From Holophagales bacterium UBA5704 (GTDB taxonomy: Bacteria > Acidobacteriota > Thermoanaerobaculia > Multivoradales > UBA5704): a stretch of 36,287 bases of DNA. The stretch spans positions 34,354 through 70,640 of the forward strand of contig DIHE01000031.1 of NCBI GenBank assembly GCA_002420005.1, written 5' to 3'. The translations under genes and the position numbers were made by a program. Below are positions 1-27,792 of the stretch, in pieces. Position 1 is the stretch's first letter. The number at the start of each line of letters is the position of its first letter. Under the pieces are notes generated by a model. It was not told the origin of the DNA, ran no database searches, and worked only from the letters and a program-made list of their open reading frames with translations.

Positions 1-2087
1 ACCAGACGGTTCGTCGCCTGGAAACACAGAGCTAGGTTGTTGAGGGCGGTGGCGACGTTGGGGTGTTCCTCACCAAGGCTGCTCTCAAGGATCGACACCA
101 CCCGAGCCATCAGCGGCTCCGCCTCCACCAGACGGTTCGTCGCCTGGAGCAACTGAGCCAGGTTGTTGAGGTCTCGGGCGACGTTGGGGTGTTCCGGCCC
201 GAAGCTCGTCTCGTCGATCGCCAGCGCACGACGCATTAGGGGCTCCGCCTCCACCAGGCGGTTCGTCGACTTGAGCAACTGAGCCAGGTTGTTGAGGCGG
301 ATGGCGACGTTCGGGTGTTCCGGCCCGAAGCTCGTCTCGTCGATCGCCAGCGCACGACGCATCAGGGGCTCCGCCTCGTGGAGCAAGGCTTTCGCATCCA
401 TTAACTGGGCGAGGTTGTTCATCAGCCGCGCGGTGGGCTCTGTGATTCCTGCGGCATCGGCAAAGCGGCTGACCGCCCGCGCGTGGGGGGCGAGGGGCTC
501 GAGGACCGGCCAGGTGCGGACGTCCTGGGGATGGCCCACGAACGCGGCGTTCACCCACCCGAGCGCCCCCCGCAGCGCCTCATGCTCGCCATCACCCCGC
601 AGGCTTCGGCGGGTGACGTCCTGCACCAGGCGATGCACGGTGAAGGTGGGCGTCTCGGCCGCGCGGGTCACCAGGGAGGACGTCGCGAGCTCGCCGAGGG
701 CGTCGAGGGCGTCCCGGCTCGCCTCCTCCTCCGGGAGATCGGGCTCCGGCACCTCCAGCAACGACTTCGGGATCGGCTCGGGCCCCAGCCAGGCGAGCCG
801 TTCGAGCAGCCGCCGGGCGGGGCCGGAGAGGCGATCGAAGGAGGTCTGCCAGGTGACGGCGAGGCTCACCGGATAGTGGCTGATCAAGGGATCGAACCAG
901 GTGAGGACCTGATCGCGCCGCGCCTGCCACTCGGTGAGGTATTCGGCGAAGGTCAACCAGCGCTCGGCGATGGCGGCGCCGGCCTGCTCCAGGGCGAGCG
1001 GGAGATACCCCAGCTCCCGGGCGAGCTGCGCGGCCCGGTCGGCGTCGTCCGGCGTGGCTCCCCGCCTGCCCGCGGTGCGCGCCAGCAGGAAGGCGACGGC
1101 GGCGTCCTTGGCGAGAAGCTCCAGCTCGATCGCCTCCACCTCCGCACCCCAGCGGGCGAGCCGGCCGGTCAAGAGCACATGGCCGCCGTGCAGGCGGGAA
1201 ACGAGGGCGTCCACCGCCGCCGCGGTCTCTTTGGAGTCGACGTTGTCGAGGATCAGCAGCCACCCCGGCTGCTCCCCGAGCCGGCGCAGGACGGCCGCCA
1301 CCCGCACGTCTTCTTCAGGAACCGCCTGCTCCGCCAGGTCCAGCACCTCCGGCGCGCAGAGTGCCGCGAGGTTGCTCCGCAGGTCGGCCGGTGAGCCGGC
1401 GCCGACGAAGAGCACGGCTGCGTAGTCCGCGGCATGCTGCCAACCGTATTCGATGGCGAGCCGCGTCTTGCCGACGCCACCCAGACCATGCACCGCCTTT
1501 CCCGCAATCGCCGTAGCCCGCCCGGCGGGAGTCCGTGCCAGCGTCTCGCGCAACCGGCCGAGCACCGCCTCCCGACCGAGGAACAGCGGGCCGAGCGAGG
1601 CGAAGGGGAGGTTGTGGCGAAACGGCGCCGGCTCCCCCGCCGGAGACAGCCGGAAGAACTCCGCGACCAGCTCCGGATGGCTCTTGACCATCGCATCCAG
1701 CACGCTCCCGGCCCAGAAGTGGCAGGTCGCGTCGTCCCCCCACTCCACCCGCGCGGACTTGCACGCCTCGGCGGAGACCGCCCGCGACACCACGAACACC
1801 AGCTCGTGCGGCTGGTCCTCCACCGGCAGGCGACGCAGTTTCCGGATCTCCCGGAGAGCGTCCGCCGCGGCGAACGCCTGCACCCGCTTGCATTGGAAGA
1901 CGAAGCGCCGGCCGTCCTTCCACGCCACCACGTCGCGCCCACCCTCTCCGCCCGCTTCCCCCGGATGCTCGGCCCGCTCGAAGCTCTCGGCCCGGACGAG
2001 CCACAGGCACAGGCGCTCGAAGTCGAGAGCCGAGAGCTTCTCGAACGGGAGCGTGTGCGCGGTGGCGGTCAGGGCGGGCTTGGCCAT
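1..2087 (-). CDS. STAND NTPase with N-terminal Mrr-like nuclease domain and C-terminal TPR repeats (partial, 3' end outside window)
   Basis: Reading frame from ATG at 2087 stays open to the left edge, giving at least 695 residues. Residues about 10-135 look like an Mrr/PD-(D/E)xK endonuclease: LDFERLCLWLV, then GGRDVV (D52) and FVFQCKRV (Q65, K67), which is the D...QxK catalytic signature. Residues about 165-400 are an NB-ARC/STAND ATPase: GREAVLGRL, Walker A GLGGVGKT (201-208), Walker B LLILDNVD (277-284), and GYLPLALEQAG. A winged-helix-like part with VHRLVQDV follows. From about residue 540 there are kinesin-light-chain-type TPRs of 42 residues (AEPLMRRALAIDE, NNLAQLL). In the family, TPRs sense a trigger, the NTPase oligomerises and the nuclease cuts DNA, so antiphage defence is the likely job (inference). 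No strong Shine-Dalgarno is visible before the ATG. The gene is divergent from the coiled-coil gene, across the 21-bp repeat array. Confidence 0.85.
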   Translation of the reverse strand, partial: MAKPALTATAHTLPFEKLSALDFERLCLWLVRAESFERAEHPGEAGGEGGRDVVAWKDGRRFVFQCKRVQAFAAADALREIRKLRRLPVEDQPHELVFVVSRAVSAEACKSARVEWGDDATCHFWAGSVLDAMVKSHPELVAEFFRLSPAGEPAPFRHNLPFASLGPLFLGREAVLGRLRETLARTPAGRATAIAGKAVHGLGGVGKTRLAIEYGWQHAADYAAVLFVGAGSPADLRSNLAALCAPEVLDLAEQAVPEEDVRVAAVLRRLGEQPGWLLILDNVDSKETAAAVDALVSRLHGGHVLLTGRLARWGAEVEAIELELLAKDAAVAFLLARTAGRRGATPDDADRAAQLARELGYLPLALEQAGAAIAERWLTFAEYLTEWQARRDQVLTWFDPLISHYPVSLAVTWQTSFDRLSGPARRLLERLAWLGPEPIPKSLLEVPEPDLPEEEASRDALDALGELATSSLVTRAAETPTFTVHRLVQDVTRRSLRGDGEHEALRGALGWVNAAFVGHPQDVRTWPVLEPLAPHARAVSRFADAAGITEPTARLMNNLAQLMDAKALLHEAEPLMRRALAIDETSFGPEHPNVAIRLNNLAQLLKSTNRLVEAEPLMRRALAIDETSFGPEHPNVARDLNNLAQLLQATNRLVEAEPLMARVVSILESSLGEEHPNVATALNNLALCFQATNRL
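3..380 (-). repeat. Three 126-bp near-identical in-frame tandem repeats encoding 42-residue TPRs
   Basis: Units begin at 3, 129 and 255, each opening with CAGRCGGTTCGTCG on the plus strand. The second and third units are identical over most of their length, for example the stretch coding for RRALAIDETSFGPEHPNVA; the first is more diverged. A fourth, weaker unit follows at 381. The array continues past the left edge, so the total copy number is unknown. Confidence 0.9.
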
Positions 2088-2226
2088 GGTGCGGTTGAGC
2101 GAGAAGTGTAGCGCAGGGGACGCAGCGTCCCGCCCCCTCTCCCACCCGGGGCGCATCAGAGGCCCCGTCTTGGGTGCGGTGACCCCGCCGGATCTCCGCG
2201 CCTCGGCACTCTCGGCCGGGAGCACC

Positions 2227-2604
2227 CTGGCCGCGGCCGACTTCACCCCGGCCGCTTCCTTCCCTCCCACGGCCGCGGCCGGCAGGGCCACGGCACCGGC
2301 CCGGAACACTCCGGCCGTGGCCGGCAAGAATCCGACCTCGGCCGGGATTGTGCCGGCCGCAGCCGGTCTCATTCCGGAAGCGGCCGGCTCCGATGCGGCC
2401 GTGGCCGCTTTCCTCCCGGCCGTGGCCAGGTCGCTTTCGGCTGTGGCCGCCGGCTTCCCGGCCAGGGCCGGGGTCCATCCGGCCAGGGTCAGAATCATTC
2501 CGGCCGTGGCCGGATGGAGGCCGGCCACGGCCGCAGCACCGCCGGCCTCCTCCCGGTCGCCCCCGGCCACGGCCCGCTCGTCCCCGGCCGCGGCCAGGGA
2601 CGTC
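2227..2604. repeat. Diverged 21-bp tandem repeat array, about 18 units without indels
   Basis: Eighteen consecutive 21-bp units can be laid out from 2227 to 2604 with no insertion or deletion. The unit consensus is CCGGCCGYGGCCGG followed by seven variable bases. The first six bases (CCGGCC) are kept in most units while the last seven differ almost every time. One or two more degraded units can be traced to the left (from about 2206). The conserved part is an imperfect palindrome. A 21-bp spacing equals two turns of B-DNA, which would put all conserved cores on one face. Confidence 0.85.
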
Positions 2605-2680
2605 CTGGAGGGTTCCGGATAGACGCCGGCCGGTTCCGGTTCGTAGGAGGAGACGGCCGGCATGTCGCCGGAAGCAAGAA

Positions 2681-2684
2681 GGAG
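2681..2684 (+). promoter_or_regulatory. Ribosome binding site of the coiled-coil gene
   Basis: GGAG lies seven bases before the ATG at 2692 (AAGGAG context from 2679). A second start, ATG 2662, also has an AGGAGG-like site at 2645-2650, so a ten-residue longer protein is possible. I favour 2692 because the protein-like, charged sequence begins there. Confidence 0.5.
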
Positions 2685-2691
2685 AGCCCCG

Positions 2692-3123
2692 ATGCCTGGA
2701 GCGAAGACGCACGCCGAGATCATCGACGACCTGGAGAGTCTCATCGGCGCCGCCGACAGCAACGCGGCGCAGCTGGAAGGGAGCGAGAAGGAGGTGGAGG
2801 CGGTGCGCCAGACGTTGGCAAGGATCAAGCGCCTCAAGTTGGAGCAATTGGCGCTCAACGCCCAGCGTCAGGCGATGACCCAGAATCTCAACGCCGCCTT
2901 GAAGGAGGGAACGGACGCTGCGATCACCCTCCGCTCCATCGCCCGGGCGAAGATCGGTCACCGCAGCGAGCTGCTGGTCCACTTCAAGATGGCGCCGCTG
3001 CGCAAACGGGTGCGGCGCACAAAGTACGTCGTCGTCGCGCAGCACCCGGGCGAAGAGGCGACGGCCCCGGCGCCGGCAGCGGACGGGGCGGCATCGGGTG
3101 TTGGTCCCGGAGCAGCTCCTTGA
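2692..3123 (+). CDS. Small helical coiled-coil protein of unknown function
   Basis: Encodes 143 residues starting MPGAKTHAEIIDDLESL. The first 80 or so residues are rich in A, E, K, L and Q with heptad-like spacing (KEVEAVRQTLARIKRLKLEQL), so a long helix or coiled coil is expected. A basic segment follows (MAPLRKRVRRTKYVVVAQ), and the tail is rich in Ala, Pro and Gly and probably disordered. There is no signal peptide, membrane segment or catalytic motif. Similar short helical proteins with a basic patch near the C-terminus are common as hypothetical proteins in acidobacteria and planctomycetes (from memory). It is the only plus-strand gene here and converges on the metallo-beta-lactamase-fold gene. 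A role with the neighbouring STAND protein cannot be read from the sequence. Confidence 0.65.
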   Translation: MPGAKTHAEIIDDLESLIGAADSNAAQLEGSEKEVEAVRQTLARIKRLKLEQLALNAQRQAMTQNLNAALKEGTDAAITLRSIARAKIGHRSELLVHFKMAPLRKRVRRTKYVVVAQHPGEEATAPAPAADGAASGVGPGAAP

Positions 3124-3142
3124 ACACCGCTTCGCTCTTGGC

Positions 3143-3162
3143 GTGGCAGTGCCTGCTGCCAC
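3143..3162. terminator. Candidate bidirectional terminator hairpin between convergent genes
   Basis: GTGGCAG (3143-3149) and CTGCCAC (3156-3162) form a perfect 7-bp stem with a 6-base loop. It lies in the 43-bp gap between the convergent stops at 3123 and 3167. There is no T-tract on either side, so intrinsic termination would be weak; it may only stabilise the mRNA ends. Confidence 0.4.
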
Positions 3163-3166
3163 CCCC

Positions 3167-3862
3167 TCAGCGGCACTGCTCCAGCACGTAGATCTTCATC
3201 GTTTCCGGCAGGCTCTCGCGGGTGATCTCCACGTCCGGGCCGCCCACCCGGACCACCGAGTCGGCGGGGTATCGCCCGGTGAAGGCGGTGACGGGGAGGA
3301 TGGTCTTCAGGCGGCCGCGCGGGCTGTGGTAGTGCATGGGGATGACGATCCGGGGGCGGATCTGCCGGATCACCTCGTCGAGGTCGTCCAGCTCGATGGT
3401 GTGGATGCCGCCGGTGATCGCGAAGAGGACGTCGATCGTCCCCGCGAGCTCGGCCACCACCTCGGGGGCGAAGGGGCCTCCCATGTCGCCGCCGTGGAGG
3501 AGACGCAGATTTTCACCGGGGAAGGTGAGGGTGTACATGGCGTAGCGGCGCGGCAGCCGGCCGACGAGGAGCGGGAGCCAGCGGATGCGTTCCCAGGCGG
3601 GATACCCCTTGAGCTCCAGGTCGCGGAACCGTTGCCCCTCCTTGGGGATGCGCAGGGCGTCGATCACCGCGGGACTCCCGTGGACGTGGCTCGGATCGCT
3701 GTGGAAGGCGTCGCTCGCCGAGCTGCGGACCACCAGGTCGGCGGGCTCGTGGATGGGATCGAAGAACGCTCCCCGTTTCCCGGGACGGTAGGGGTCGGTG
3801 ACCACACGGACGCCGTCCCCTTCCAGGAGAAAGCTGGCGTGGGCGTAGAAACGGATCTTCAT
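3167..3862 (-). CDS. Metallo-beta-lactamase-fold protein with altered metal motif, coupled to the NRPS-PKS operon
   Basis: 231 residues of the UlaG/Lactamase_B_3 type: MKIRFYAHASFLLEG with H8, VTDPYRPG, LLHGGDMGG (about 122-129) and IPMHYHSPRG (about 174-183). At residues 44-55, where the family has HxHxDH, the sequence is VVRSSASDAFHSD, so the His ligands are replaced and only the Asp and a later His remain. It may bind one metal, bind it differently, or be a non-hydrolytic binding protein. Its ATG overlaps the stop of the PKS gene (ATGA, 3859-3862) and has an AAGGAG site six bases upstream inside that gene, so translation is coupled. Possible roles are off-loading or editing, trimming the product, or self-protection; none is shown by the sequence. 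Confidence 0.8.
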   Translation of the reverse strand: MKIRFYAHASFLLEGDGVRVVTDPYRPGKRGAFFDPIHEPADLVVRSSASDAFHSDPSHVHGSPAVIDALRIPKEGQRFRDLELKGYPAWERIRWLPLLVGRLPRRYAMYTLTFPGENLRLLHGGDMGGPFAPEVVAELAGTIDVLFAITGGIHTIELDDLDEVIRQIRPRIVIPMHYHSPRGRLKTILPVTAFTGRYPADSVVRVGGPDVEITRESLPETMKIYVLEQCR

Positions 3863-6800
3863 CGGGATCTCCTTGCGGACGGCAGGGCGTCGAGCCAGAC
3901 GTCGAGCAGGCCGGCGGCGGGCGGGCAGACCACGGCGGTGCCGGCGAGGCCTTCGCGGGTGTTGCGGTCGTCGAAGCGCAGGCTCCCCGCGAAGGGGGGC
4001 TCGCCGCCCTCCGCCGCGAAGAGCGGCCAGAAGGGGGCCATGGGGTGCTCCTCCGGCGTCTCGCGGATCGCCCGGCGCAGCTCGTCGAGCCAGGCGGCCA
4101 GGGGAAGCTCGCGCAGGGCATGGCCGCGTTCCCGGGCACGGGCGAAGACGTCCGCCCAGGGAACAGGGTGGGGGTTGAACAGGTGGAAGGCCCGGCCCGC
4201 GCTCTCCCGGCGGCGCGAGAGGGTCACGATGGCGCGGCTCACCCAGTCGACGGGGGCGGCCTCAAAAGGGGCGTCGAGGGCGGGCGCGGCGCCCAGGTGC
4301 AGGCATTCTGCGAGGAAGGCCCAGATCAGGTCCTTCGGATTGCCGCGGCCGGTCGCGCTGTCGCCGCCGATCGCTCCGGGGCGGTAGAGGGTGGTGGCCA
4401 GCCCCCGCTCCCGCGCCGCCACGGCGAGCTTCTCGGCCACCCATTTGCTCTGGCCGTACCCGCCGAAGAGCCCGGCGGTGGCTTCGAGCGGGGCGTCTTC
4501 GCGGCCGATGCCGTCGGTGAAGGAGCCGGGAGCGAAGGCCGCGATGGTCGAGACGAGGTGCACCGGCTTGACCTGTCCGGTGGCGGCGAGGCGGAGGGCC
4601 TCGTGGGTCCCCCCGACGTTGACCGGGGCGAGCGCGGCGTAGGGGTAGGTGAAGCTCACCCGGGCGCCGGCGTGATAGACCGCGCCGACGCTTTCGCCGA
4701 GTGCCTCGAACGACGCGGCGGAAAGCCCCCAGCGCGGTTGCCCGAGATCGCCCACAACGGCCACGATGCGCTCCTCGAAGCCCGCCTCCCACAGGCCGTA
4801 CGCGACGAGGTTGCGCCGGATGCGCTCCATCCCCTCCGCGGCGTCTCCGGCGCGCGCCGGGCAGAAGACCGTGGAGCGGGTCTCGCAGAGCAGGTCGCGC
4901 AGCAGGAAGGCGCCCAGGAAACCGGTGGCTCCGGTGAGCACGACGGCCTCCGGATCGTCCGGATCGGCCGCGGCGCGGCCTTCCTCTGCCTCCCCGCGGA
5001 TGGCGGGATCGAGCACCGCTTCGCGCAGGAGGTCCGGCTCGCCGCCGTCCGGTGCCTCGCCCCGGCGGAGCCTCTCCACCGTTGCGGCGACCTCGGCGAC
5101 GGTGGGGCGTTCGAGCAGGGCGCGCAGCGGCAGTGCGACGCCGGTCTCTTGCTCCAGGCGCAGGACGACCTGCGAAGCCAGGAGCGAATGCCCTCCCAGA
5201 TGGAAGAAGCTGTCGTGGGCTCCGACCGCTTCGAGACGCAGGGCGTCGCGCCAGATCCCGGCCACGGTCTCCTCCAGCGCGGTGCGCGGAGCCACCCACA
5301 GGCTGGGGAGGGCGGGGCGCGGATGGAGCGCCGTGGGTGCGGGCTCTTGAGCCGCCGGGGCCGGGCTCGGCGCTCCCGCGCGCTCGATCCGGTACAGCCG
5401 GCGCTCGAAGGGGTAGGTGGGAAGGCGGACCTTGCGCCGCTTCGCTCCCGCATGGAGGCGCGGCCAGCTCACCGCGACGCCCGCGGTCCACAGGCGGCCG
5501 AGGGAGGTGAGGAAGAAGGCCGGGTCGTCCTGCATCTCGTAGCCGGCGGGGAGCGACGGCACGGCGAGGCGGTCCTCGCGGCCGGCCGCGAGCTGGAGGG
5601 CGAGCGTGGTGAGCCCCTGCCCGGGTCCGATCTCCAGGAAGGCGAGCGACGGATCGCTCCCCAGGGTGGCGACTCCCTGGGCGAAGCGCACGGTCTGGCG
5701 CAGGTGGCGCACCCAGTGCCCGGGCGAGGTGGCCTCTTCGGAGGTGATCCAGCCACCGGTGACGCAGGTGACCAGCGGCACCGTGGGCGGGTGCAGCGGG
5801 ATGCTTTCCAGAAGCCGCGCGTACGGGGCGAGGAGCGGCTCCATCTCGGCCGCATGGAGCGCATGCGCCACCGGCAGGCGGCGGGAGGGAAGGTTGCGCT
5901 CCCGCAGCCGCTTTTCCAACGCCGCGACCGGCGCCTCGGCACCGGCGACCACCGAGACGCCGGGTCCGTTGACCGCGGCGAGGGAGAGCCCGGCCTCCAG
6001 GAGACCGGCCGCCTCGTCCTCCCCCAGGGGGACGGCGAGCATCGCTCCGGCGGGCAGCGTCTCCAGCAGGCGCGCGCGCTCCACGACGAGCCGCAGGGCG
6101 TCGTCGAGCGAGAAGATGCCCGCCAGGCAGGCGGCGGTCAGCTCGCCCAGGCTGTACCCGAGGAGGGCGCGGGGACGCACGCCCAGCCCCTCCCACAGCT
6201 TCGCCAGGGCGAGCTCGAGGACGAAGACCGCCGGATGCAGGAAGAGCGTGCGGTCGAGCGGCGAGGCGGACGGGCTCTCCGGCGACCGGCCGAGCATCCG
6301 CCGCAGGTCGGGACCGGGCGCGGGCTCCCGGGGAGGTGCCGCCTCGGCGAGGACCTGCCGCAGGTCCTCGCCGAGGAGCGGGCGCAGGATCTCCGCGCAG
6401 CGGTCGATCTCGCGGCGGTAGCCCGCATCGTGCCGGTAGAGCCCGGCGCCCATGCCCGGGTACTGGTCGCCCAGGCCGGAGAGCAGGAAGGCGACCGGCC
6501 GCCCGGCGCAGGCGGTTCCCTGGAGGAGGCGGCGCGGATCGCGCGCCAGCAGGGCCGCCGCGGCGTCCTCGCGGCTGTGGCAGGCGAGGGCGAGCCGGTG
6601 CGCAAGCGCCTGGCGCCCGGTCTGCGTGGTCCAGGCGGCATCGGCGAGGCGCACCTCGGGATGCTCCGCGAGGTGCGTGCCCAGGCGCCCGGCCGCCGCG
6701 TCCAGGGCGGTGGGCGTGGCGGCGGAGAGGACCAGGAGGGACCAGGGGGGCTCGGGGCCGGACGGCCCGGCCGCGGGGGCTTCCTCCAGAACGGCGTGGG

Positions 6801-8077
6801 CGTTCGTGCCGCCGATCCCGAACGAGCTCACCCCGGCGCGGCGCGGCCCGCCCCGGCCGTCCCACGGGCGGAGCGCGGCGTTGACGTAGAACGGCCCGCC
6901 GTCGATCTCCAGCTCCGGGTGCGGCGTTTTGAAATGCAGGCTGGGCGGCAGGAGGCGGTGCTCCAGGGCGAGAACGGTCTTGATCAGCCCGGCGATCCCC
7001 GCCGCGGCGTCGAGATGGCCGATGTTGGTCTTCACCGAGCCGACCGCGCAGTGTTTCTCCCCGGCCGATCCGAACGCCCGGTTGAGCGCCCGGATCTCCA
7101 CGGAGTCGCCGAGCGGTGTACCGCTGCCGTGCGTCTCGACGTAGGTGACGGTGGCGGGATCGACGCCGGCCAGGGCCTGGGCCTCGGTGACCACCTCGGC
7201 CTGCCCGGAGACGCCGGGTGCGGTGAAGCCCACCTTGAGGCCGCCGTCGTTGTTGATCGCCGAGCCACGAACGACGGCGCGGATGGTGTCGCCGGCCGCC
7301 AGGGCGTCGGCGAGCCGCTTCAGGACCACGACGCCCGCCCCTTCGCCCCCCACGGTGCCGGTGGCCTCGGCATCGAAGGCGCGGCAATGCCCGTCCACCG
7401 AGGTGATCCCGCCGCGCTGCCAGAGGTAGCCGCTGCGCTGCGGGAACTGCACCGAGACGCCGCCCGCGAGCGCGGCGTCACACTCGCGGTTGAGCAGGCT
7501 CTGGCAGGCGAGGTGGACGGCCACCAGCGAGGTCGAGCAGGCGGTGGCGACGTTGACGCTCGGGCCGCGCAGATTCAGCCGGTAGGAGACCGCGGTCGCC
7601 AGGAAGTCGCGGTCGTTGCCGATGCGCATCTCCAGGGCGCCGGCCGACGCCACCGCGGGGTTTCCCAGCAGGTTCGCCAGCAGATAGCTGCTCAGGCTGG
7701 AGCCGGCGAAGACGCCGACCGCTCCGGCGAAGCGCGACGGATCGAGGCCCGCGTCCTCCAGCGCCTCCCAGGCGTGCTCCAGGAACAGCCGCTGCTGCGG
7801 ATCGGTGATCTCCGCCTCGCGCGGGCTGAGGTTGAAGAACGGTGCATCGAGCCACTCGGCGCGGTCGAGGACCGCCTTGGCCGGCACGTAGTCGGGATGC
7901 TCCGCGAGGGCGCGGTCGACGCCCTCCGCGGCGAGCTCCCCGGGGGAGAAGCGGGAGACGGATTCGACCCCGTCGCGCAGGTTCTCCCAGAACCGCTCCA
8001 GGCCGTCCGCCCCGGGGAAGCGTCCGGCCATGCCGATGATGGCGACCTCTCCCAGGTCCTCTCCGTGATCGCCCTCC

Positions 8078-8088
<11 letters not shown>
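3859..8088 (-). CDS. Type I PKS module with reductive release: KS-AT-carrier protein-thioester reductase
   Basis: 1409 residues. KS, about 13-440: C184 in ATACSTSL, H320 in THGSGT, H358 in NIGH. AT, about 530-880: active S646 in GYSLGE and HALH at 742-745, close to HAFH of malonyl-specific ATs. Carrier, about 930-1005: S968 in LGGHSLL, the PCP-like form often seen in NRPS-linked PKS. Reductase, about 1045-1400: GATGFLG (1053-1059), Y1211 and K1215 in YGQSK. There is no KR, DH, ER or thioesterase. The protein should take the peptide from the upstream NRPS, add one malonyl-derived C2 unit, keep the beta-ketone and release the chain with NAD(P)H as aldehyde or alcohol. I chose ATG 8088 because AGGAGG precedes it and KS homology follows at once. 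It overlaps the NRPS stop by 11 bases. The frame is open further upstream, but that part is out-of-frame NRPS sequence. Confidence 0.93.
3869..3874 (-). promoter_or_regulatory. Strong internal ribosome binding site for the metallo-beta-lactamase-fold gene
   Basis: AAGGAG on the minus strand, six bases before the ATG at 3862 and inside the last codons of the PKS gene. With the ATGA overlap it supports translational coupling. Confidence 0.8.
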
Positions 8089-27286
<19,198 letters not shown>

Positions 27287-27432
27287 GCGGATCGAGAGAC
27301 CGGACTCTGCGGAGTCTACTTTGTCACACCGAGGATGGGTGCGGCGTAGTCCGGGAAAGTCGGGCATTGGCCTGGAAGATCCGGTGGAGTCCCGAAATGT
27401 CGCAGCCAGCCGAGGCGGGCCAGGCTCCGCGT
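27287..27432 (-). promoter_or_regulatory. 146-bp leader between the OB-fold-like gene and the NRPS, with a short inverted repeat
   Basis: The only gap over 50 bases in the minus-strand gene row, and so the likely place for an NRPS promoter. An inverted repeat GACTC-N4-GAGTC lies at 27303-27316, about 17 bases before the NRPS start, where an operator or leader hairpin would act. A GTGTGACAAAGTAGACT stretch just upstream offers only a weak -10 (TAGACT). No T-tract terminator for the eCIS operon is visible, so read-through is possible. Confidence 0.4.
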
Positions 27433-27792
27433 TCACTCGGCGAGGCGCAGCCCGGACGGGTCCAGCAGGACGGGCGCCGGTCTGGGAGCCGCGGCTTCGG
27501 GGACCTGGCTCACCGGGGCGAGCACCAGCCGGCCTTCGACCGCAACGCGGCGGTGCCGGAAGCGGGCGATCTCGTCGCCCGGCCGGATCGTCGTGCCGAG
27601 CGCGATCCGGGCGGGGGCGTCACCCGCAAGCTCGATGACCACCTGCCCCAGATCCAGCTCCTCGCGCGGAGCGCCAGGGCGCGGCATCTTCTTGAGAGTG
27701 GGCACCGGCAGATACGTCCCGACCAGCCGCACCCACCGGCCGTCGAGCGGCCCGAGCTGCGCCGCCGTCGTGCAAAGCGGCGGAGCCGTCAT
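27433..27792 (-). CDS. Small OB-fold-like protein at the end of the cargo operon; possible immunity or accessory protein
   Basis: 119 residues. Pattern LDGRWVRLVGTYL ... LGQVVIELAGDAPARIALG ... RPGDEIARFRHRRVAVEGRLVLAP is a row of beta strands like an OB-fold, without membrane segment or catalytic residues. Small proteins of this type (L-x-GRxVRVxGxY at the start, R-x-V-x-VxG later) recur near DUF4157-type cargo genes, from memory. Its ATG overlaps the stop of the 443-residue cargo gene (ATGA at 27789-27792), with GAGG eight bases upstream, so the two are translated together. That coupling fits a toxin-antidote or cargo-chaperone pair, which is inference. The frame is open upstream to 27906, but that part overlaps the cargo gene and I reject it. 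Confidence 0.7.
   Translation of the reverse strand: MTAPPLCTTAAQLGPLDGRWVRLVGTYLPVPTLKKMPRPGAPREELDLGQVVIELAGDAPARIALGTTIRPGDEIARFRHRRVAVEGRLVLAPVSQVPEAAAPRPAPVLLDPSGLRLAE

Larger units (their letters stand above)
2088..2691. promoter_or_regulatory. Divergent intergenic region between the STAND gene and the coiled-coil gene
   Basis: This 604-bp space must hold the promoters of both flanking genes. A TACACT hexamer on the minus strand at about 2107-2112 is a weak -10 candidate for the STAND gene, without a convincing -35 partner. Most of the rest is the 21-bp repeat array. Reading frames cross the region on both strands, but they are what a GC-rich 21-bp (multiple of three) repeat gives by default. 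I see no RNA gene. Confidence 0.5.

Noticed and set aside
2086..2622. Plus-strand frame of 178 codons that would encode seven-residue repeats from the 21-bp array
   Set aside because: Its ATG overlaps the start of the STAND gene on the other strand, has no ribosome site, and any frame of a 21-bp GC-rich repeat stays open and periodic.
1315..3162. Minus-strand frame of 615 codons spanning the repeat array
   Set aside because: Crosses the coiled-coil gene in antisense and the STAND gene out of frame; the composition is low-complexity Arg/Gly.
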